From the NCBI GenBank assembly GCA_022559845.1, contig CM040121.1, forward strand, positions 509,186,566 through 509,250,565: a DNA stretch of 64,000 bases, read 5' to 3'. The notes under the pieces were generated by a model. It searched no databases, was not told where the DNA came from, and was given only the letters and a program-made list of their open reading frames with translations. The position numbers and the translations under genes were made by a program. Below, one piece after another: positions 55,158 through 64,000 of the stretch (its first letter is position 1; each line of letters starts with the position of its first letter). The DNA is from Amorphophallus konjac. Lineage: Eukaryota > Streptophyta > Magnoliopsida > Alismatales > Araceae.

Positions 55158-58057
55158 GTAGGGAGATGGACCGCCACTTCGTTCTGCACGTTTTCCCTAC
55201 CCATGCGTGCGATTTGGTGCTCGATCGGGAGAGGTTGGGCCGAATTAGTGAAAACCATAGTTTTTGGGGTTTTCAGGGTTCACCGAAAAACGGCAACCAT
55301 TCTTGACCTAGTTAGTTTCAAAATGACCGCTGGGATGTCTGGATCCCATTCACGTTAGTTTCGTGTTGATCGGTGGTCATTCGGGGCCGGTAGGAGTCCG
55401 GGAACCCCGATGACTCGTTTCGGGTCGATTTGAGGAAATCACCCCGTTCGTGCGTTTCGGTGCTTGTATGTGGTGTCTTTAGCCTCCAGGGGTTGTTTCC
55501 CCTTGTGTGGCGTTGTTTCCCCTGCGCTTCGCCGTGCATGGGGCGTGGAACGGGACGATTCGGCCGATCCTCTGTTTTCCGCATCAGATCGCTGTAACGG
55601 TCGTTTCAGAGACCGTCACTTTCTGTGACGGCCCCTCGATAGACTGTTACACTCGCCGTTCATTTTCGGTGTTTCGAGGCGGGTGGAGTGTGACAGACCA
55701 GTGCTGGACCGTCACATGGTTGTGACGCACCAGGGGAGGTGCATTATGCTCCATGCTTGATTCGGGTTTTTCGGGGAGAGCGGGCTGTGACGCGTCTAGC
55801 ATGGACCGTCACCTGGCTGTGACGCGCCATCGGAGGTGCGTTACGCTCGGGTGGTCTTCGAGGGCTGTGGCTCTCAGTCCCTCATTGACTGGGCCTTCCT
55901 CGGAGACCGTGTCGGTCGCTATGCCCTGACGGACTTCTCCCTGTGCGTTAGAGTCAGGTAACGCACCTGTGTAGGTCCGTTACATGGTGTCTGACCGATG
56001 TTTATCTGGCAATGGCGGTTGGTGTAACGCACCTACCCCCATGCGCCAGGTAGCTGTGACGGACTCAGGCTGGTCCGTTACATGCTGTTCGTTCATTTTT
56101 AGGTTTCGGGTTTGTTGGCCCTGACGGCCCTGTCCGGGTGCGTCAGGTGCTGTAACACTGTTGGCCTAGTGCGTTGCGTGCCTCGTGTTGTAGTCGTTGG
56201 TCGGTTGGCCCTGACGGCCCTAGTTGGGTGCGTCAGAGCATGTAACGCGCCTGTGCTAGGCCGTTACAGTCCTGTTGTGGCCGTGATGGCCATTGGGTTG
56301 TTCGGTGTTCGCCCTTGTGTTGGTCGGTCGTAGGTTTGTGTTCTAGGGCTGTGTTTGTGTGGCAGTGGTCTTTTGGATCGGTCGGGTTAGGTGACTGGGT
56401 GTGGTCTTTTCCCTGACTGCGATAGTTCCCTAACGACACAATCTATAATTGCTAATGCCCTTGCCTCTGGTTGCCTGGCAACTGTTCCTTGACTGACGGG
56501 TCTACCTAGCGGTTGAATGACGGCCCGTTCGGCCAGAGTGTTGTTATTGTTGCTTCAGTTTCTGCTTGTCTCGGCTTGATCTCGTGGTCTGCCCGTGACC
56601 CGTGGGTGTCTATTGACATCCTATGAGGGCAGTGACCATGATGGGGCAGCCAGGGATGCTTGTGCTTACTGCGTGTGGGTCTGTGCGTCGGTTGTTTGTG
56701 TCGGTGTTTTCTGGCTCCGGTCAACCGGGGGTTACCCAGGGGTTGACAGGTGGCTTTGTGTGTCTCGGTGGTTCTGTCCAGTTCGAGACATTGGTTCTGG
56801 ATACCTCGAGATGTTGTCTTACCTCGGTCTGTGTGTCCAAGTGTGCTGAGGGTTCTCGATGTTCCCTCAGGTCTCCGTGCGTTGTGTTCTTGCGGAGTAT
56901 GTCATTTTCTCTGGCTTAGGTTTTAGACCAATTGGCGGCTTGTTCTGCTGTTCATGACGATCTTGCCTTCGAGTCGTCCGACTCAAGGATCGTTGCGCTG
57001 GTAGGTCTAGTTGCCCTGCCTTGAGTCGGTCGGCAGTTGTCAGTGCTGCCATTGGTGCCTGGAAGTACGGGTGACAGTGTTTGTTTAACCTGTCTATACT
57101 TCGGCACTCGTGTTTTGGGTCTCTGTGTTTCATGAGCCTCCACTTTCTGTTACCCTCGACTTTCAGTTGTCGACCCACCTCAGGAGTGGTGGGAGGGGTG
57201 TTTCCGTTAAACGGTTCCTAAGTTAGTTCCGTGGGCCGGCTCGGTTACCATAGCGTCCTACAGGGGGAGAATACTAGTTAGAGACCTGGATTAGGCGAGA
57301 GCCAGTGTGTGCACACGTGGTTAGGGGCTTGTGGACGAGGCGCCGATGAGCGTTCCCCTGACTAGTTACTCGAATTTGGTTGCTGTTCTGGTTTGGGTCC
57401 GGTCGGCGTGTACTGGAGTCTCCGCCTGTTTGGTTAGGCGTTGTTAGACTCGGTACATGGAGCGCATCATAAGACGTCAGTGGACGCAGCTGGCTATGGA
57501 GAGGCACTCCCGTCACGTGACACGTGACTCTCGATGTTTCTGTGCATCGCGACCTTCCCGGGTTAGCCAATCTATGGCTGTACTCGAGGTCGGTGTTTTG
57601 TCGCCTCCGCGACGTTCTGGTCGTGTGCGGGGCTGTGTGCACGACGTTCTGGTCGTGTTGTCGGTTGTCGGTCTAGGTTTTCCTAGGCTTTCTTGTTGTC
57701 CTTGCAGGTCTTCGCTTTAGACCTGGCATTTTTTCGGCAGATCGGCAACTCTTGACCGTGTCAGCTCTGAGTCGCCTTCCTGCTGTTGCTTGGAGTAGTT
57801 TCGGGTGCCGAGGTTAGTTCGGTAGCCGTTGTTTGGCACGGGCTCTTCCCCCTCTTCCTTAGCTTGCTCCCTACTTCTGCTACCCGTCTGTTCCTTTACT
57901 GCGTTCTAGTGTAGACTTGCAGCTTTTTAGTGTAGCTTTCCTGTTTGGCTACTACTGTCGTTTACCTACAGTTTTAGTGTGTTACTGAGTGTTTTTCAGT
58001 GGGGATCCGCATGACCCCTACTGAGCTAGTGACACGAGGCTCACCCCTACTTTTCAG
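55158..58057 (+). other. Intron-like interval inside the solo LTR
   Basis: Donor-like GGTGGAG|GTAGGGAGATGG and acceptor-like CACCCCTACTTTTCAG, the same pair as in 8534-10976 but enclosing 2900 bp. Inference only. Confidence 0.35.
55590..56275. repeat. TGTGACG/CGTCACA and TAACGCACC dyad array
   Basis: Recurring units such as GGACCGTCACATGGTTGTGACG and GGACCGTCACCTGGCTGTGACG (twice within 90 bp), plus TGTAACGCACCT and GCGTTACG pairs. CG occurs in nearly every arm. It sits at the relative position that the CGGTC dyads hold in the related LTR. Confidence 0.65.
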
Positions 58058-58459
58058 GTGGGGCGATGTTCGTTCTGCTTTCGTGGCTCCTGGATTTAAG
58101 TGTTGCCGTGGCCAACTGGTACCCTCGTCGGGTTTCCCCCCACTCTCTAGTACGTCTTTTTTCTCTCTCGACTGTACTTGGTAGACTTGATGTCCTTCCT
58201 TTGGACTTGACTCTGGGTATATAATTGTTAATTGTAATCTGTTAATTAAAAAGTAATTTTATTTCTGCTATTTCAGCAACCTGGTCTAATGAAATTTAAT
58301 TGCTTACTTCTATATCTGTCAGTTTAATGTACTACACGACAATCCTTTTTCCCTTCAGAGCTTTACCGCTCTTGGGAGGCCTCGCGGGTTCCAAGTGGTA
58401 TCAGGTGTATTCGATTATCCTATCGGGTATATCTGGTATCCGGGATCAAGGTCGTCACA

Positions 58460-59267
58460 AGCACACCCCGCCTTGGGGGCACACGAAGAAAGAGACACCC
58501 TCCGCCCTGGGCGCATCAGAAGCAGAAAAGTCTACCCAGATATAGGGGCACAAGAAGCAAGAGTACACCCCGAGCTAGGGGGATTATAAAGAAAGAAACT
58601 AGACCCTGCTCCGGGGGGGCATATGAAGAGAAATATGCCCTATCTTGAGGGGTAGAAGAAGTAGAATCCACCCTGGTCTGGGGCATGAGAAGCAAAAGAT
58701 ATACCCCGTGCCGGGGGCATGTGAAGGGAAATACGCTCCGCCCTGGGAGGGCGCAAGAACCAGAGGAATTCACCCCGATATGGGGGCATAAGAAGCAAGA
58801 ATCCACCCCGGCTTAGGGACATGAGAAGTAAGAAGTTATACCCCGAGTCAGGGAGACAAAAAAAAACAACAATAACAACGCATCCTGTCTTGGGTGCACC
58901 AGAAGCCAAACACACCCCGCACCGGGGACATGAGAAGCAAAAAATACACCTAATCCCTGGGGGCATAAGAAGCAAAAGAACAAACCCCGGCTTAGGGGCA
59001 TTTGAAGAAGGAACACCCCCGCCTGGGGACATAAAAGCCATAAAGAACAAACCCCGGCTTAGGGGCATTTGAAGAAGAAATGTACCCCGCCTGGGGGCCT
59101 AGAAGCCACAAAGAACAAATCCCGACTTAGGGGCATTTGAAGAAGAAACATACACCCCGCCTGGGAGCAGAGAGGCCGTAAAGAAGATACCATGCCTTGG
59201 GGGCATAAGAAGCAAAAGACATACCCCGACATGGGGGCATGAAAAAGAGAAGCAAAAGATACACCCC
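58460..59267. repeat. CACCCCG-(N)-GGGGCA tandem array, right part
   Basis: About 24 further units of the array interrupted by the solo LTR. In places a roughly 66-bp higher-order unit is visible: GAACAAACCCCGGCTTAGGGGCATTTGAAGAAG occurs near 58980 and 59046, with a variant at 59115. The array ends in CAAAAGATACACCCC exactly at the LTR start at 59268. Confidence 0.92.
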
Positions 59268-59489
59268 TGTTGACACCCGTTTTATGCCGATAAGTTGAGT
59301 CGTTCCTCTTACTCCCATTTGTTGATGCCTCGAGTTATCCGTCACTCGTTGGGGCTGTTCTCAGGCATGCTTTGGGCCAATTTTATGAGTTGCCTCCCTC
59401 CTTGGTTAGGTCCGAGTTGATTCAGGGCTTAACGGGCCTTGGTTTTAGTTGATTGGGCTTTTCTATGGGTTTCAACACCCATGTACACG

Positions 59490-61545
59490 TACGGTTCCTA
59501 CCTAGCCGCTCAATCAATGTGCGGTTGAATATGGGCCGTTCATATATTTTGGAGTATTTTGGTTAATTTTCTGAATTTCCACCGACAAGCCTTTATGCGG
59601 CCCTATTCTAGCCGTTCAACTTTATGGACGGACTGATGGTGACCTCTCATCTCTTAGAGTCCTGCGTTCAATGGTTTTCTTCAGATAATTATCTAATTAT
59701 CATATCTATTTTGATTTTCCACCGACAGGACTATAACGGTTTGTCTTTGGCCGCTCTACATTTGAATGGTCTCATATGAGCCGTTCATCCTTGAGAGTCC
59801 AATGGCGAAGGTTTCGATCAGTTCAACGGATAATTTGGGTTATTAATAATTTATTTTGGATTTCCACCGACGTGGTTGGACGGCCAGTAGATGGCCGCCC
59901 ATCCAGTTGAGCGGTCTATCGTAAGACCGTTCATCCCGTCGATTGTTGAATTTTGACAGATTTCGTCCCTTTTATCCGTGGTTAAACCCTCAACTTTGTC
60001 CTTGATTTTCTCCGTGGATTCTCAACCAAATCGGATGAGATTTGATCCTAACGAAAGCTGAGGATATTATCTTCACTTTATCTTTTGATGTCTTGGATTA
60101 ATATCGACTGGAACCCTAATTTCGAGCTAGGCTTTCTAGGCTCTATAAATAGACCCTAAAGGCCGGGTTTGAAAAGGGGGGGGAGATTTTGGGTCGACGG
60201 CGAAGCCCTGCCGCACTTTTGAGCGACCTAGCACCAAAGAGGGAGGATTTCTACGTCCATACAAGCCTCTGGTTCAGGGAGTAGTCGAGTTTTGAGTCCT
60301 TTGTGTTTCATAGCTTTTGTCACTTTTCGTTGCATGCATTACTTTCTCTCCACGTTCTTCTTCATTTTCATTACCATGCACACCCACCCACGTTTTTGAC
60401 ACACTAGGGGTTTCAAATCCCCCAGGTATCCCCCTTTCCACTTAGTCACATTCATTCCTTATTATTTTGACACTTACTACACCATTCAGTCCTAATCTTG
60501 GTTGTTTCTGTGTGTTTTCACGTTGTTTTTGTAGGTCAGCAATCCTTAGCATGAGGCCCATCCCTTCTGGCTGGCTGGAGAGGGTGGAGGTTGGACCCCT
60601 TTGCAACTTCTGGCTTGGTAGTCTTGCGCGGTTCTACACAGTCCGTTCAAGAAGACATGCGGCGCAGATTGGACCGTCCATCTTCCTCCTGCGGTCAAGA
60701 AAGAGCCATTCAACGCCCAGGAGCGCTTCATCCCGCATCTTCTGCAGCGTCCTTAGGTGGTCTATCGTAAGACCGTACATCCTATAGGCGGTTTTCCATC
60801 AACCGCTCATCTTGCCAGCACTGCAGCCAGGCAAGTGTCTCTCCCTCTTTCCAAAGTACGGCGTGTTCATCACGTTCGGCGCTTTGGTGGTGATCACAGG
60901 TTCTTATTTCCTCCTTTTCTTCTGTTTTCATTTTCTTCTCATGTCGGATATGGTAGAATAGACATTGGGAAGACATTTAGAAAAGGAACGGATTCGGGAG
61001 GAGAAAATATATCTACACCCTTCTTTTGTGGCGATCACGGTGGGACCCCTAGTGACCATCGTGCTTGTGATTTGCTGACCTCCTTGTTAGTTGTGTTAGT
61101 CTATTTCTTAGAGTGATTGCAGGTTGGGGCGTGGTTTCTGCCTTCTGGAACTTGAGTAGTTCTCCCTGAGCCGTTCATTCCACGAGCGGTTGAACGTCCA
61201 CCGCCCATCCCTGCAAACAGTGCTAAGTCTCCTGCCGACGTCCTGTCACAAATGGCCTGCCGTCGACCGTCTAACCTTCTGAATGGCCTGTACTTAGCCG
61301 TCCATATTCCTGGCACAGGTACGCTCCTGGCTGTTCTGATTGTAGGTGCACGGCTATTGGAGATCCGTCCTAGAGAGTACACGGCTGTCCACATACCGTT
61401 CTTCATGGTACGTACCTCATCTTCGCTGTCCCATATTTCCAGCACTCTGTGAGTCTTCCTACAGTTATTCTGCTGTTCAGTTGCTCTGTGGTTTATACGG
61501 TCCTGTACAGATCGTCTGTCCATTAGAGCGGTCTCATACAGACCG
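59490..61545. repeat. CGGTY...RACCG dyads, third family
   Basis: Units include GCGGTCTATCGTAAGACCG (59920), GTGGTCTATCGTAAGACCG (60757), GGCGGTTTTCCATCAACCG (60787) and GAGCGGTCTCATACAGACCG (61528). They are often followed by TTCAT or CTCAT. They are more spread out than in the other two families. Confidence 0.6.
60143..60151 (+). promoter_or_regulatory. TATA box of the Tat/Ogre-like LTR
   Basis: CTATAAATA followed by GACC, same context as at 18806-18814. Confidence 0.55.
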
Positions 61546-62273
61546 TCCTTGTGGTGCTATAGTGCACTCGTAGTTCATTTTAGATTACCATATTCCATCA
61601 TATTCATGATCTTTGGTGCCAGTTATTGATCTCCCCCTGCTCCCATATCATTGTTGCATGATTATTTTGTTGCTTATATATTTGGTTGATCATTGCTTGA
61701 TAGTTGCTAGGCTAGATTTTGCATGCACTCTGGTGCACATAGGAGCACCCACCTCTTTCATAGTAGTTGCATTCCTACCGAGGTAGGGTTTGCTCTCATC
61801 TCCATATTCCTTGGAGCCGACTAGGGACCTTGCTGAGGACCTCCGTAAGCCCCCGTGAGCCGTGGATTCCCACACGGATGCCGGACAGGTTAACCGTATC
61901 CACCCCCAGTCTAGGGTTTGCATCCGTGAGTAGAGATCGTCGTAGAGTCACCCAGTTCCTCATTTCCCCTTCTGGTTAGGTACCTTGTGGTCGAGCAAAT
62001 TCATATACTAATTAATCCACTAAGGTCCTACAAGAGGAATTTAAAAATTGTCCTGCATCATTTGACAACTTGGTTGCTCATGTGCTTGATTCTCTTCTTA
62101 TCTCTCCTCCCCATTGGATGCTTGTTTGTCTGAGGTTGCTTTACTTAGGATTGTTTGCCCTAGTCTTAGTTGTTTAGTGTATGTGGGGTTGTTTCTTTCC
62201 TTCAGGATCACCTCCTAGGGTCAGTTCTCATTTCCATTCATACTTCAATCCTTTGTTTGATTCATCATCTCCT

Positions 62274-64000
62274 ATGTCGTCATACGACTTCTCCCAGTCC
62301 CACGAGGACTCCCTTCCTCGCGGCCTTCTTGAGGACCCGCCTAGGGTCACCCATATGCAGGGAGGAGAGGGGACTGCCCCTCCGCTCCCGACCATTCTTG
62401 GTGAAGATTCCCAACCCTCCCTTTCAAATCCATCCAGTCAGAATTTGGCCAATCAAGTTCTCAATATGATGGCCCAGCTGGACCCTACCCAGCTCTATCT
62501 CATCCGGAAAGCCTTGCAGGGGGCCGACGCCCCGACTTCAGCTCCTTCTCGTGGCATGAACGCTGCTGCCACCACATCTTTTGCTCCTGGGACCACCTCT
62601 GTGGCCCCCATTGACCTTACTCCTACTCGTCCTCAAATTCCTCGGTACTCCAGCATGGAAATGGGCCAGGCTTCCACCTCGGCCCATCAGCCGCTCGATA
62701 AGGGGAAGTCTCAAATCCCCTCTGTTCCATATCTTGATCCATATATCACTGTTTCTCCATTGCCGCAGGCCCTTGTAGCCCCGGCAGACTTCACTCGGTT
62801 GCAACTAGGGGCCGCCTAGCTGGCTCATGCGGATGTGGGCCCTTCCCTGGCCCATTATCCATCTTACGGGCTGCCCCCTCAGTCAGCTTTTCCTTCGGTT
62901 ACATATCCAGGTACTGCTCCTCCAGCTCCTTCTCCTCCATCCCGAGAATGGGAGATTCTTGATAAATGGGCTGCTATGCAGCAACAAATTGACCTCCTCC
63001 ACAAGCGGGTTGGCCCGCAATCTTTGGCTGACGTCCCTATTCCTAACTTCAGGGACATTCGTTTTCCTCCTCAATCCGAGCTCCCCGTGTACCGGAAATA
63101 TGACGGGAATGGCAACCCGTTCATTCATGTTCGAGAGTTCCTTTATGAGTCAGCACAGTTCCAGCATGATGATCGCCTGATGGCTTACTTGTTCCGCTGA
63201 TCATTGGAAGGGGTCGCCCTGGAATGGTTCTATACTTTGCCTATGGAGGAGGCCGAGAATTTCAAGACAGTTAAGGAAAGGTTCATCTAGAGATTCCAAG
63301 ATCGGGTCGGTCCCGAGTATTCCTTCACCGACCTGGTAGCAGAAAAGATGAAGCAGGAAGAGGACTTTGCAACCTATGCAGATCGATGGAGGCAGATGGC
63401 CTCACGTGTGCCCGGGTAAATCCCGGAAGAGGAGAAAGTAAAGTTGTTGATCTCCAATGCCACACCAACATTCAGAAATATTTTGGCAATGAATGACATC
63501 TCGAATATGCACCAGTTATATAGTAGAGCTCGGTTCATACAAACCCGGTTCAAAGACTCCCCTATTCACTCACTATTTGAGGCCCAGAAACCCAAAACTG
63601 CCAGAAAATCCCAAGGCCCCGTCACTGAGGGAGTACAGATCAATGAGCAGGTCCAGGCTGCTCAGTTTCCCCACCAAGCCGCTCCACCTCGCTTCACGCA
63701 GCCTCCACGCAACCCCTAGTTCATCGCTCCACAAGTTCCCCAACCCATCTTCCAGGTTCCTCAGCACCCGCAACCACCACCACCCCAACAGCCTTAGCGG
63801 CCGCCACAGTATAACAATGTTCCTCCACCTGCCGCTTATGGACCTGCTCGACCGAGCCCAAAGAGGACCCACTACCCTCCTCTTCCTAAGACTTTGCCTG
63901 ATATTTTCTTTGCTTTGATGTATACTGGTGATATTCAATTGCCTCCGGAGCGTCAAAATTGGAATCCGGCCGCCAATCAGTCCCGATATTGCATATATCA
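62274..64000 (+). pseudogene. Gag of the Tat/Ogre-like element (runs off the window)
   Basis: One plus-strand frame from ATG 62274 to the window end, interrupted only by six stops: 62817, 63198, 63288, 63417, 63717 and 63795. Residues 1-180 are a variable Ser/Pro/Thr-rich N-terminus. Then come an EWEILDKWAAMQQQIDLLHKR helix and the gag domain (FPPQSELPVYRKYDGNGNPF, FLYESAQFQHDDRLMAYLF, GVALEWFYTLPMEEAENF, DLVAEKMKQEEDFATYADRW). A Pro/Gln-rich tail leads to PPLPKTLPDIFFALMYTGDI. Gag packages element RNA. No frameshift was seen, so the copy may be fairly young apart from its stops. Confidence 0.85.

Larger units (their letters stand above)
54574..58459 (+). mobile_element. Solo LTR (3886 bp), chromovirus-like family
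   Basis: Begins TGTAATATCCCGGATCC and ends CAAGGTCGTCACA, with a perfect 5-bp TSD AGCAC (54569-54573 and 58460-58464), and there is no internal region or second LTR. Several blocks match the LTR at 8045-11284 in order: GGTGGAGGTAGGGAGATGG; GTGTGCACACGT(A/G)GTT; TACTGAGCTAGT; CACCCCTACTTTTCAG; and a CGAAT/CCAAGTGGTATCAGG tail. It is therefore a related but distinct family. Solo LTRs arise by recombination between the two LTRs of a full element. Noncoding. Confidence 0.9.
59268..62273 (+). mobile_element. 5' LTR and leader of a Tat/Ogre-like gypsy element
   Basis: Starts TGTTGACACCCGTTTTATG, a terminus type seen in Tat/Ogre/Retand LTRs. The TATA box lies at 60143, a G-run near 60175, and CGGT/ACCG dyads run from about 59490 to 61540. 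A block shared with 20040-20230 lies near 61740-61930 (GGATTCCCAC(A/T) context). A TTTCTTTCCTTCAG acceptor-like sequence ends 60 bp before the gag ATG. The exact LTR end and PBS were not found. Confidence 0.55.

Noticed and set aside
53690..59267. Possible CRISPR array (regular short repeats)
   Set aside because: Repeats are diverged and contiguous, spacers are not unique sequences, there are no cas genes, and the context is eukaryotic.

Overview
This looks like nuclear DNA from a flowering plant with a large, repeat-rich genome. I recognise no intact host gene. Almost everything that can be assigned is a transposable element or endogenous viral DNA of plant type: Ty3/gypsy chromovirus-like, Athila-like and Tat/Ogre-like elements, a copia-like LTR, several MITEs and an endogenous plant pararetrovirus (Caulimoviridae-like). 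Terminal motifs, primer-binding sites and target-site duplications (TSDs) were found by eye. Family names are inferences from motifs, not database results.

Layout. 1-1001: unclassified noncoding repeat. 1002-7879: minus-strand chromovirus-like gypsy element (broken gag, PR, RT, RNase H, INT) with its 5' LTR at 5395-7879. 7880-8044 and 17644-18599: two halves of one minus-strand DUF4283-type (LINE ORF1-like) coding region, split by a complete non-autonomous LTR element at 8045-17638 (LTRs 3.24 kb, internal region 3.1 kb without pol, TSD GCCGT). 18746-21583: LTR-like sequence related to the element at the right end. 22400-23850: copia-like LTR on the minus strand. 24.4-28.2 kb: AT-rich DNA with four MITE-like insertions. 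28437-30665: truncated copy of the gag-only family described below. 30666-37542: Athila-like element that has gag and an acidic ORF but no pol, with a MITE in its leader. 37543-41945: rearranged pararetrovirus. 41946-45638 and 52215-53689: degenerate LTR/UTR-like DNA, split by a complete gag-only retrotransposon at 45644-52209 (TSD GGCCT). 53690-54573 and 58460-59267: one short tandem array, split by a 3.9-kb solo LTR (TSD AGCAC). 59268-64000: Tat/Ogre-like LTR, leader and a gag frame that runs off the window.

Function and interplay. The window is a stack of nested insertions. Three separate elements (8045-17638, 30666-37542, 45644-52209) keep cis signals, with or without Gag, but lack pol, so each would depend on autonomous relatives. 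Two signals stand out. First, the pararetrovirus carries an ungapped 210-bp inverted repeat of its own RNase H region, about 95% identical by hand alignment, roughly 140 bp downstream of a TATA box with duplicated ACGTCA motifs. This is the layout of a natural hairpin-RNA locus against the virus. Second, many of the LTR/UTR regions carry their own family-specific array of short CG-containing dyads or GC-rich repeats. One dyad type (CGGTC...GACCG) recurs in three different elements.
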